This document shows, piece after piece, positions 1 through 6,019 of a DNA stretch of 6,613 nucleotides. How positions within the stretch are numbered: position 1 is the stretch's first letter; each line of letters starts with the position of its first letter. Under the pieces are notes generated by a model. It worked only from the letters and a program-made list of their open reading frames with translations. It did not search any database and was not told the DNA's origin. This DNA comes from Lachnoclostridium sp. UBA739. Its GTDB lineage: Bacteria; Bacillota_A; Clostridia; Lachnospirales; Lachnospiraceae. The stretch is taken from positions 12,552 to 19,164 of the forward strand of contig DBKX01000187.1 in assembly GCA_002297865.1 (NCBI GenBank), read 5' to 3'. Position numbers and translations under genes: made by a program.

Positions 1-708
1 CTCCATCTGTTTTAGATAGCTTTCATTCTGTTGTTTTAACATCATTCTCTGCAGTTTATCTTCATAGTACTTATTCATTGTATCATACAAGAAAAATGTA
101 ATAATATTTATCCCTAGTAAAACAAAGACACATACTGTCACCATAGCTGGTTTTTCTGCTCCAAGAAGCAGCACACTCATGATAATGTAAAACGTTCCAA
201 GTGGTATGAATACTAATGCCATCCAGTTGCTGACAGGAATATCTACTCCTTGCTTAATATGCTTATAGTTTTCAAAAACCAATACAATTATAAATGCTAA
301 TATACGACATGCAACCATTGCTGCAATAGATGAAAACTCAATTTTACCGTAAAAGTCATCAAATTTTAAGTATCCACAAAACACAGCACTAATTATCTCA
401 GTACAAGCTATGGTTACATAGATTGAAAATACAGCCATCAACCTGTTCTTTATGTTTCCTTTATAGTTCAAAGCTAATAAATAAAACCCCATTAGACTAG
501 ATACAATATTAACAATCAACCGATTAAAGAAAATCATTACAATAGCTATAAGTCCATAAAATCCAATGTAGGAAATAAACTCCACAAACCAGACTGTTCT
601 CCTTTTACCAAAAAACACTTTTAGGTATCTGTATATTGTATATACATATAAAACGTTAATAATCAAACACATGCTCTGATATCTACTCAGTAGCATTCGA
701 GACACCAT
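1..708 (-). CDS. AgrC-like GHKL sensor histidine kinase, N-terminal membrane part (3' end cut by window)
   Basis: Reading the minus strand from 708 to base 1 gives an uninterrupted frame of 236 codons that leaves the window. The visible part is about seven hydrophobic segments with short loops (for example the stretches IIVLVFENY, FIPLGTFYIIMSVLLLG and FVLLGINIITFFLYD). A charged, Gln-rich helix (KLQRMMLKQQNESYLKQME) follows and looks like the start of the dimerisation coiled coil. The His box and the ATPase domain would lie beyond base 1, so the kinase call rests on topology plus the adjoining LytTR regulator; that pairing is typical of AgrC/AgrA-like systems. It would sense a ligand at the membrane and phosphorylate the regulator. 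Three in-frame ATGs compete, at 708, 696 and 672. ATG 708 has GGAG 10 bases upstream, whereas ATG 696 has AGAAGG 12 bases upstream. With 708, the gene overlaps the end of the regulator gene by 26 bases, suggesting translational coupling. Confidence 0.8.
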   Translation of the reverse strand, partial: MVSRMLLSRYQSMCLIINVLYVYTIYRYLKVFFGKRRTVWFVEFISYIGFYGLIAIVMIFFNRLIVNIVSSLMGFYLLALNYKGNIKNRLMAVFSIYVTIACTEIISAVFCGYLKFDDFYGKIEFSSIAAMVACRILAFIIVLVFENYKHIKQGVDIPVSNWMALVFIPLGTFYIIMSVLLLGAEKPAMVTVCVFVLLGINIITFFLYDTMNKYYEDKLQRMMLKQQNESYLKQME

Positions 709-1429
709 CCTTCTCTATCTCCAATTGCAATGCCCTTATTCGTTTTCGATTCATCTGACTTATAGGAAGAACTCTGTCATTCGATAACGTTACTTGTCTG
801 TATTCAAACTTTACAATATAATTATAATTCACTAGATATGACTTATGGATATCTAAGAAATTATACTGTTTCACTTTTTCATACACATCGTCAAGTGTTC
901 CGTAAAATGTACGGATATCTTCTGTAGTAATAATGTTAATCTTCCTATTTTCACTTTCAAAATAAAGTATGTTCTTAATAGGAACCTTATAAGAAGCATG
1001 CTTAAATTGGTATTCAAAATATTGGCTTCCCTTATTAACAATTCGAAGTGCGGTAGTAAACACACTGTAAATTCTCTCATAAGATACAGGCTTAATCAAA
1101 AAATTCAGTGGCCTAATCTGAAATAACTCCATAGCATAGCTTTCATTCCCCGATATGTAAACTATCTGTGTTATGTCATTCTGAAGTTCATTCCTAATCT
1201 TGTATCCAACCTCGACCCCACTCATCATTTCTAACTCTATGTCTAAAAAAATAATGTCATATTGTATGTCCTGATTTAGATATTTATATAATTCTTCACC
1301 CTTATAAAAAACATCGACATCTAACTGTTCTCCACATTGTTTTGCAATTCTTAGAAGCATTTCTTCTAGTTGTGAACATAAAATTGCTTCATCATCACAT
1401 ATCGCTATATGTAACACGACACCACCCAT
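683..1429 (-). CDS. LytTR-family (AgrA/LytR-like) two-component response regulator
   Basis: This 248-residue protein has an N-terminal receiver domain (about residues 6-125) and a C-terminal LytTR DNA-binding domain (about 145-235). Receiver landmarks are the acidic pair D12-D13 in ICDDE, the probable phospho-acceptor D63 in FLDIEL, S93 in YISGN and K113 in LIKP. The LytTR part shows the family patterns ILYFES, TLDDV, FLDIHKSYLVN and LPIS. The family binds pairs of short direct repeats, using beta-strand rather than helix-turn-helix contacts, to activate target promoters. The length is normal for the family. It is the first gene of a two-gene operon with the sensor kinase. The ATG at 1429 has only a weak ribosome binding site. 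A GTG at 1417 would give the more usual short N-terminus (VLHIAICDDE) and has GGGTGG 4 bases upstream, so the start may be 4 codons later. Targets cannot be deduced from the window. Confidence 0.93.
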   Translation of the reverse strand: MGGVVLHIAICDDEAILCSQLEEMLLRIAKQCGEQLDVDVFYKGEELYKYLNQDIQYDIIFLDIELEMMSGVEVGYKIRNELQNDITQIVYISGNESYAMELFQIRPLNFLIKPVSYERIYSVFTTALRIVNKGSQYFEYQFKHASYKVPIKNILYFESENRKINIITTEDIRTFYGTLDDVYEKVKQYNFLDIHKSYLVNYNYIVKFEYRQVTLSNDRVLPISQMNRKRIRALQLEIEKDGVSNATE

Positions 1430-1460
1430 TTCGCTAGATTCTATCTTTGTTCATAGGTAT

Positions 1461-1490
1461 ATTATACCACAAATTATTGATAATGGTTAA
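1461..1490 (-). promoter_or_regulatory. Probable extended -10 promoter of the two-component operon
   Basis: On the minus strand there is a perfect TATAAT (1466-1461) preceded by TGG, forming the extended -10 motif TGnTATAAT. A weak -35, TTAACC (1490-1485), lies 18 bases upstream. Transcription would start near 1454 and leave a leader of about 25 bases before the ATG at 1429. The spacer holds a small inverted repeat, ATTAT-TG-ATAAT (1473-1484), which could be an operator but is weak evidence in such AT-rich DNA. Confidence 0.6.
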
Positions 1491-1555
1491 ATTTTTTTAA
1501 AGTTTTTTATATTTTTTATGATAAACAACCACTTATTTTATTAAAAATATTAATT

Positions 1556-1575
1556 ATTATGACAAATGTCACAAT
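1556..1575. promoter_or_regulatory. 20-base palindrome resembling a CRP/FNR-family operator
   Basis: The sequence is two 9-base arms, ATTATGACA and TGTCACAAT, separated by AA, with 8 of 9 positions complementary. Read on the minus strand it contains TGTGA-N6-TCATA, which matches 9 of 10 bases of the TGTGA-N6-TCACA pattern used by CRP/FNR-family regulators. It lies between the HAD gene and the two-component operon, centred about 110 bases upstream of the predicted operon start site. The function is inferred from symmetry alone. Confidence 0.35.
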
Positions 1576-1625
1576 GTACGCACACCATTTACTTAAATAG
1601 CTAATTCCCTACTTCAATTTCTAGT

Positions 1626-2276
1626 TCATTGATTTTTATTTAGTATAGTTTCCAACTCTTTTACTGTCTTGGCAATATAATCTGCACCTGTTTGTTCAAG
1701 TTCAAGTCCCTGTGCATATCCATATTTCACCCCAATGGCCTCTATGCCATATTGATGTGCTCCAATAATGTCAAACTTACGATCCCCTACCATTATCACT
1801 TTATTCTTATTCTTAACTCCTAGCGCTTTGCACGCTTTCGTAATTATCTCCATCTTATCGGAATTAGTTCCATCTAACTCACTTCCAATGATTACATCAA
1901 AATAGTTTCGTATTCCAAAATAATTACATATCTTTTCTACAAAAACAGTAGGTTTTGAACTAGCAATTGCAAGCTTTTTGTCCTTTATTGTTTCAAGCAT
2001 TGGAACAATTCCGTCATATAATCCATTTTCTTTCCAGCCAATCGTTTGAAATCGCTCTCGGTACTTTTGTATTCCCTTTTCCGCCTCTTCGGGACTTAAC
2101 TGGTAAAATTCTATGAATGAATCATACAAAGGTGGTCCAATGACCTTTTCCAGATGATCCAGGTTATCTTCATAAATCCCCAGACTTTCCAACGCATATT
2201 GAAAACTTTTTGTTATACCAAGTTTCGGTTCTGTAAGTGTTCCATCAAGGTCAAATAAAATGTAATCCCAGTTCAA
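1626..2276 (-). CDS. HAD-superfamily hydrolase, phosphoglycolate phosphatase/PpaX-like
   Basis: This 216-residue soluble phosphatase has all four HAD motifs. Motif I is FDLDGT with nucleophile D9 and acid/base D11. Motif II is the AIASS segment at about 103-107, with S106 or S107. Motif III is K141. Motif IV is MVGDRKFD with D165 and D169 for Mg2+. The segment between motifs I and II, about residues 16-85, is the helical C1 cap of subfamily IA, the group containing phosphoglycolate phosphatase (Gph), pyrophosphatase PpaX and YjjG-type nucleotidases. The substrate cannot be named from sequence. The start is a TTG at 2276, chosen because GGAGG (2288-2284) lies 7 bases upstream and the protein then begins just before motif I, as usual for the family. 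It follows metY by 46 bases on the same strand with no terminator between, so co-transcription is likely; a metabolic link to metY is not established. Confidence 0.92.
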   Translation of the reverse strand: MNWDYILFDLDGTLTEPKLGITKSFQYALESLGIYEDNLDHLEKVIGPPLYDSFIEFYQLSPEEAEKGIQKYRERFQTIGWKENGLYDGIVPMLETIKDKKLAIASSKPTVFVEKICNYFGIRNYFDVIIGSELDGTNSDKMEIITKACKALGVKNKNKVIMVGDRKFDIIGAHQYGIEAIGVKYGYAQGLELEQTGADYIAKTVKELETILNKNQ

Positions 2277-2282
2277 GTTTTT

Positions 2283-2288
2283 TCCTCC
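2283..2288 (-). promoter_or_regulatory. Ribosome binding site that fixes the TTG start of the HAD gene
   Basis: The minus strand carries CGGAGG-A ending 7 bases before the TTG at 2276-2274. The near-consensus site and good spacing make the rare TTG codon the best start. Confidence 0.75.
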
Positions 2289-2322
2289 GTTTCCTATTCA
2301 CAATACGATGTCTTTTTCATAA

Positions 2323-3603
2323 CTAGATTGTCTTTAATGCCTGTTCAATATCTTCAATAATATCTTCAACGTTCTCTATACCCACTGAGAAACGAATTAA
2401 ATCAGGCTGTACTCCTGCTTCTAATAACTGTTCTTCTGTCATCTGTCTATGAGTATGGCTTGCTGGATGCAATACACAAGTACGGGCATCTGCAACGTGT
2501 GTTACGATTGCAGCCAATTTTAAATGATCCATGAAAGTAATACTTGCTTCTCGTCCACCTTTTAAACCAAAACATAACACTCCACACGTTCCATTTGGAC
2601 AATACTTCTTCGCAATTTCGTGATGTGCATCTCCTGGTAATCCAGCATATTTTACCCAAGCAATCTTGTCGTTATCAGATAAATATTCCGCAACCTTTTG
2701 TGCATTTTCGCAATGTCTAGGTACTCTTAGATGTAAAGTCTCAAGTCCCACATTTAGTAAAAATGCATTCTGTGGAGACTGCATAGAACCTAAGTCTCGC
2801 ATAAGCTGTGCAACTGCTTTTTGTATGTATGCCATCTTTCCAAATTTCTCAGCATAGACAATACCATGATAGGAATCATCTGGCTGTGTAAGTCCTGGGA
2901 ACTTATCTTTATGAGCTAACCAGTCAAAATTACCACTATCTACAATACATCCCCCTAAAGCCATAGCATGTCCATCCATGTATTTTGTAGTAGAATGCGT
3001 TACGATGTCTGCTCCCCATTTGAATGGCTGACAGTTAATTGGCGTTGCAAATGTATTATCAACAATTAGAGGTACTCCATGGTTATGGGCTAACGTAGCA
3101 AATTTCTCAATGTCTAAAACTACTAAAGATGGATTTGATATTGTTTCTGCAAATACGCATTTTGTATTTGACTGAAATGCTTTTTCGAGCTCTTCCACAC
3201 TAGCATCTGGGTCGATAAAAGTACACTCTATTCCAAGCTTCTTCATGGTAACACCAAATAAGTTAAATGTTCCACCGTACAATGCTGACGAGCAAACAAA
3301 ATGATCACCAGCTTCACAGATGTTAAACACTGCGTAAAAGTTTGCTGCTTGTCCAGAAGCTGTAAGCATGGCACCTACACCACCCTCTAGTTCTGCAATT
3401 TTTCCTGCTACAAGATCATTGGTTGGATTGGCAAGTCTTGAATAAAAATATCCTTCGTCTTCCAAATCAAATAGTCTTCCCATTTGGTCGCTTGTTTCAT
3501 ATTTAAACGTTGTACTTTGTACAATCGGAATCACTCTGGATTCACCCTTTTTGGGATTATAAATTCCTTGCACACATTTTGTTTCGATTCTTTGCTCCGA
3601 CAT
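2323..3603 (-). CDS. metY: O-acetylhomoserine aminocarboxypropyltransferase (O-acetylhomoserine sulfhydrylase)
   Basis: This 426-residue cytosolic PLP enzyme of the Cys/Met metabolism family joins sulfide to O-acetylhomoserine to make homocysteine, the direct sulfhydrylation route to methionine. The Schiff-base lysine is K207 in HSTTKYMDGH, and D182 in VDNTFATP pairs with the PLP ring nitrogen. YSR at 54-56 (phosphate contact from the neighbouring subunit), SGQAAN at 83-88, the ETISNP segment at about 153-158 and R404 in IRFSVGIE (substrate carboxylate) are all present. Length about 425 and the C-terminal pattern HPASHTHRQ are typical of the sulfhydrylases rather than the shorter (about 380-400) cystathionine gamma-synthases and lyases, which is why MetY is preferred. 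The ATG at 3603 has AGGAGG 6 bases upstream. Its likely promoter leaves a leader of only about 19 bases, so control by a SAM riboswitch or T-box is not expected. The HAD gene follows. Confidence 0.95.
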   Translation of the reverse strand: MSEQRIETKCVQGIYNPKKGESRVIPIVQSTTFKYETSDQMGRLFDLEDEGYFYSRLANPTNDLVAGKIAELEGGVGAMLTASGQAANFYAVFNICEAGDHFVCSSALYGGTFNLFGVTMKKLGIECTFIDPDASVEELEKAFQSNTKCVFAETISNPSLVVLDIEKFATLAHNHGVPLIVDNTFATPINCQPFKWGADIVTHSTTKYMDGHAMALGGCIVDSGNFDWLAHKDKFPGLTQPDDSYHGIVYAEKFGKMAYIQKAVAQLMRDLGSMQSPQNAFLLNVGLETLHLRVPRHCENAQKVAEYLSDNDKIAWVKYAGLPGDAHHEIAKKYCPNGTCGVLCFGLKGGREASITFMDHLKLAAIVTHVADARTCVLHPASHTHRQMTEEQLLEAGVQPDLIRFSVGIENVEDIIEDIEQALKTI

Positions 3604-3609
3604 GATATT

Positions 3610-3615
3610 CCTCCT
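3610..3615 (-). promoter_or_regulatory. Perfect ribosome binding site of metY
   Basis: AGGAGG on the minus strand ends 6 bases before the metY ATG. This is the full consensus and predicts efficient translation. Confidence 0.85.
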
Positions 3616-3628
3616 ATATGTATTTTTT

Positions 3629-3657
3629 ATTATAGCTATTAGGTATTATAATAGCAA
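3629..3657 (-). promoter_or_regulatory. Probable metY promoter
   Basis: On the minus strand, TTGCTA (3657-3652) and a perfect TATAAT (3634-3629) are separated by 17 bases. This predicts a start near 3622 and a short leader. A second TATAAT (3650-3645) lies just upstream but has no convincing -35, so it may be fortuitous or a secondary start. Confidence 0.6.
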
Positions 3658-3704
3658 ATGTTGGTACTGAATGCAAGGGACGAGGATATTCCTTATTTTA
3701 TAAC

Positions 3705-3733
3705 TTGTTTCCACTTTGGAAATAGAGTAAAAT
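3705..3733 (+). promoter_or_regulatory. Possible mutY promoter with embedded inverted repeat
   Basis: TTGTTT (3705-3710) and TAAAAT (3728-3733) are 17 bases apart. The -35 is weak (3 of 6) and the -10 is good (5 of 6). The spacer region contains the perfect inverted repeat TTTCCA-CTT-TGGAAA (3708-3722), a candidate operator. If real, transcription would start near 3740, after the ATG at 3732, which supports using the ATG at 3774 as the mutY start. Confidence 0.4.
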
Positions 3734-3773
3734 GCATAGCAGAACCGCAATTATTAATGAAACGAGGGAATAC

Positions 3774-4823
3774 ATGAGTACAAATTATGGTTTTATCGTA
3801 AATGACTTATTGGAATGGTATGATAACAATGCTAGAGAACTTCCTTGGCGCAATCAAGCCAATCCATACTATACATGGGTTTCCGAAATTATGTTACAAC
3901 AGACGCGAGTGGAAGCCGTAAAGGGTTACTTTGTCCGATTTATTGAAGCTCTTCCTACCATAAAGGATTTAGCGGAAGCTGAACCTGAAAAACTTTTGAA
4001 ACTCTGGGAAGGTTTAGGTTATTATAACCGCGTTCGCAATATGCAAAAGGCTGCTATTACTGTAGTGGAACAGTATGGCGGAGAGTTACCTAGGGATTAT
4101 AAAGCTTTGCTAAGTCTCTCTGGAATTGGAACCTACACAGCCGGTGCTATTGCTTCTATTGCTTATCAGATTCCTGTTCCTGCTGTAGATGGCAATGTTT
4201 TGCGTGTTACAAAACGTTTAACTGGTTCTTACGATGATATTATGCTGCCAAAGGTAAAAAAGGAATTAGAAAAGGATATGCTAAAAATTATGCCCGAAAT
4301 CCGTTCTGGAGACTTGAATCAAGCCCTAATGGATCTAGGGGCAACCATATGCATTCCAAATGGAAAACCTTTATGCGACCAGTGTCCTCTAAGCCATAAC
4401 TGCAAAGCATTTCAGGAAAATTTAACAGACGAGCTTCCTGTAAAATCTTCAAAGAAGGCTAAAAAGATAGAAGAAAAAACAGTATTTCTATTTTCTTGCA
4501 ACGGCGAATACGCCTTACACAAACGTCTAGACAAAGGCTTATTAGCAAGCTTATGGGAATTTCCAAATGTAGAAGAATCCTTATCAATTCCAAAACTAGA
4601 GCGTTTATTGAGCGAACAAGGTATTGAAGAGTATGAGCTAGAACTTCTTGGACCTGGAAAACACATTTTCAGTCATGTGGAATGGCATATGATTGGGTAT
4701 CGAGTTGTCCTAAAGAAAAAGGACTTAGATTTATTTGAAGATCTGGTGTGGGCAACAAAGGAAGAAATTGCAGACCATTTTGCAATTCCGACTGCTTTTA
4801 AAGGCTATACAAAACAGTTATAA
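3774..4823 (+). CDS. mutY: A/G-specific adenine DNA glycosylase MutY
   Basis: This base-excision repair enzyme removes adenine mispaired with 8-oxoguanine. Numbering is from the preferred start, giving 349 residues, close to the usual 350-370. The catalytic Glu is E38 in SEIMLQQTR. The helix-hairpin-helix is about 113-126 (LSLSGIGTYTAGAI), with Y121 at the MutY-specific position and D139 in VDGNV. The iron-sulfur cluster cysteines are C193, C201, C204 and C210, spaced X7-X2-X5. The C-terminal NUDIX-like domain, about 235-345, carries the FSH loop (299-301) that recognises 8-oxoguanine, so this is MutY and not endonuclease III. The frame is open back to an ATG at 3732, but that one lacks a good ribosome binding site, whereas the ATG at 3774 has GAGGG 5 bases upstream. 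The gene is divergent from metY, convergent with the CAP gene and probably monocistronic. Confidence 0.95.
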   Translation: MSTNYGFIVNDLLEWYDNNARELPWRNQANPYYTWVSEIMLQQTRVEAVKGYFVRFIEALPTIKDLAEAEPEKLLKLWEGLGYYNRVRNMQKAAITVVEQYGGELPRDYKALLSLSGIGTYTAGAIASIAYQIPVPAVDGNVLRVTKRLTGSYDDIMLPKVKKELEKDMLKIMPEIRSGDLNQALMDLGATICIPNGKPLCDQCPLSHNCKAFQENLTDELPVKSSKKAKKIEEKTVFLFSCNGEYALHKRLDKGLLASLWEFPNVEESLSIPKLERLLSEQGIEEYELELLGPGKHIFSHVEWHMIGYRVVLKKKDLDLFEDLVWATKEEIADHFAIPTAFKGYTKQL

Positions 4824-4824
4824 A

Positions 4825-4855
4825 AAATTCCCGGATTTATGATGTCCGGGAATTT
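4825..4855. terminator. Bidirectional terminator between convergent mutY and CAP gene
   Basis: A perfect 11-base stem, AAATTCCCGGA paired with TCCGGGAATTT, encloses a 9-base loop (4836-4844). It sits immediately after the mutY stop codon. On the plus strand the tail is TTTCTCTT. On the minus strand the tail is a better run of Ts (4829-4822), and it lies about 18 bases beyond the CAP-gene stop, so one hairpin can serve both genes. Confidence 0.92.
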
Positions 4856-4872
4856 CTCTTAAAGTCACATTT

Positions 4873-5922
4873 TTAATTTGTAAATATCTGAACCCAATAC
4901 GGCGTATTATTCACTACATAATATCCGATTCCGATTTTATTAAAATTGGAAGACATGATATTTTTTCTATGACCATCTGAATTCATCCAGGCATTCATTA
5001 CTGCCTCTGGTGTTCTCTGTCCCCAGGCAATATTTTCTCCACAAGCATTATATGTGATTCCATACTCCCCTAGTACGGTGTAAAAACTAGTGCCATCTGG
5101 TCTTGTATGGGAAAATATTTCTACCGTTTCTTTTGCTCTATGCATTGCTGCACTTTCTAATTTACTTGTTGTCGTAAGTGAAGAAAGACCTGCTGCTTTT
5201 CTTTCTTTATTTACTAAATCGATTACCTGTTGCTGATAGGACTTATTGGTTTGAGCCTGATTGCTGATTTTTGCAGATACTATGGAAGAATTACTTCCAT
5301 AATACTTTATAGAATTACTTACTGCATATGCGCGCACTTTGTAAAAGCAGGTTTTACCACTTGTTACATTATTGTCTGTATACTTTAAGTTTTTCGTAGA
5401 TGCCACATATTCATATGTGCCATTCTTTTTAGCTGCACGATAAACCCGGTAACTTGTCGCCCTAGAAACCGTTTTCCAAGTCAAACTTATTCCACTTGCA
5501 CTGGATTTGGCTGTTAGATTTGTTGTTTTCGACAGAACAGCTTTCACTCTTTTCACTGCAGAAAAGTTTCCATACGTATTCTTGCTTGCTCCCGTTTTGC
5601 AAGCTCTGACTTTGTAATAATAGGCAGCCTTGCTTGTTGTACTTGTATCTTTATATGTTAACTCTTTCGTAGTTTTTATCTTTTGGTAAGTTCCATCTTG
5701 CTTCGTTGCACGGTAAATCTGGTAACTTGTAGCACCATTCACTTTAGAATACTTCAGACTAACAGAAGATGGCGTACGACTCATAATTGTTAGCGTTGGT
5801 TTCCCTAAAACCGTAGCTGCATCATATTGCAAAGCCTCTTTTCTGACTGTCCCCACCATACAAGTGAAAAGAATTAGTAAACTTGTAATCCATAAACGAT
5901 ATGTTCTTTTAAAATGTTGCAT
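4873..5922 (-). CDS. Secreted protein with two FN3-like repeats and a C-terminal CAP (SCP/PR-1) domain
   Basis: This protein has 349 residues. The N-terminus is a signal peptide: a basic n-region (MQHFKRTYR) followed by the hydrophobic core LWITSLLILFTCMVG. No proper lipobox or LPXTG sorting signal is seen, so it is probably released or loosely wall-associated. Two fibronectin-III-like repeats (about residues 40-128 and 132-219) share a pattern of ATSY..YRA, GTY, TK.L.Y.D and YKVRA. The CAP domain (about 229-349) shows FSHTRPDG (H272), GENIAWG (E296), WMNSDGHRKNIM (H318) and the terminal WVQIF strand, as in bacterial YkwD-type proteins. The His and Glu residues match the conserved CAP cavity. 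The biochemical role of bacterial CAP proteins is mostly unknown; envelope, spore and adhesion-related roles have been proposed for relatives. The ATG at 5922 has AGAGGA about 8 bases upstream. It is separated from ilvC by a terminator, hence probably monocistronic. Confidence 0.9.
   Translation of the reverse strand: MQHFKRTYRLWITSLLILFTCMVGTVRKEALQYDAATVLGKPTLTIMSRTPSSVSLKYSKVNGATSYQIYRATKQDGTYQKIKTTKELTYKDTSTTSKAAYYYKVRACKTGASKNTYGNFSAVKRVKAVLSKTTNLTAKSSASGISLTWKTVSRATSYRVYRAAKKNGTYEYVASTKNLKYTDNNVTSGKTCFYKVRAYAVSNSIKYYGSNSSIVSAKISNQAQTNKSYQQQVIDLVNKERKAAGLSSLTTTSKLESAAMHRAKETVEIFSHTRPDGTSFYTVLGEYGITYNACGENIAWGQRTPEAVMNAWMNSDGHRKNIMSSNFNKIGIGYYVVNNTPYWVQIFTN
5266..5805 (-). repeat. Tandem FN3-like coding repeats in the CAP protein gene
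   Basis: Two units of about 88-89 codons lie end to end with a short linker. They align along their whole length at protein level. Some similarity remains in DNA: GGTAACTTGT occurs in both units at the matching position (the ATSY..YR region), which suggests internal duplication rather than two separately acquired domains. Confidence 0.75.
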
Positions 5923-5990
5923 TATATTATCCTCTTTCTAATAAGAAACTTTATCGGCCAAATAGACTCGTTTTTGTCTCTTATATTTAC

Positions 5991-6019
5991 AATGTAACAC
6001 ATATTTAACATTTTTGCAA
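5991..6019 (-). promoter_or_regulatory. Possible promoter of the CAP protein gene
   Basis: On the minus strand, TTGCAA (6019-6014) and TACATT (5996-5991) are 17 bases apart. The -10 is preceded by TGT, as in an extended -10 (TGnTACATT). Both boxes match 4 of 6 consensus bases. The leader would be about 60 bases. Confidence 0.35.

Larger units (their letters stand above)
1430..1625. other. AT-rich intergenic region between HAD gene and two-component operon
   Basis: This gap of 196 bases separates two minus-strand genes. It contains the putative operon promoter and the CRP/FNR-like palindrome listed separately. The rest is AT-rich runs. I see no ORF with a ribosome binding site and no GC-rich hairpin with a T tail, so where HAD transcription ends is unclear. 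No LytTR-type direct repeats (ACAGTT-like pairs) are visible, so autoregulation by the regulator is not supported here. Confidence 0.6.

Noticed and set aside
871..1080. Minus-strand ORF of 69 codons within the response regulator gene
   Set aside because: It lies in another frame across the receiver/LytTR junction, which is clearly coding in the main frame.
1430..1625. Intrinsic terminator for the HAD gene, and LytTR operator repeats
   Set aside because: No stem with GC content followed by a T run could be drawn, and no pair of ACAGTT-like repeats was found. The palindrome at 1556-1575 has a central gap of only 2 bases and no T tail, so it fits an operator better than a terminator.
2447..2659. 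Minus-strand ORF of 70 codons overlapping metY in another frame
   Set aside because: The metY frame across this stretch carries conserved family motifs; the alternative is Trp/Cys/Arg-rich and looks like out-of-frame translation.
2666..2857. Plus-strand ORF of 63 codons inside metY
   Set aside because: It is antisense to a well-conserved part of metY, has no family motif, and is a shadow of the real frame.
3604..3731. SAM riboswitch or T-box upstream of metY
   Set aside because: There is only a short leader after the predicted promoter, with no terminator-like hairpin or T-box consensus in the interval.
4412..4666. Minus-strand ORF of 84 codons inside mutY
   Set aside because: It lies opposite the MutY linker and NUDIX-like domain, is low-complexity and Ser-rich, and shows no ribosome binding site or motif support.
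5857..5922. Lipoprotein signal peptide in the CAP protein (Cys at residue 21)
   Set aside because: The residues before the cysteine are L-F-T, which do not fit the lipobox pattern with a small residue at -1; an ordinary secretion signal is more likely.
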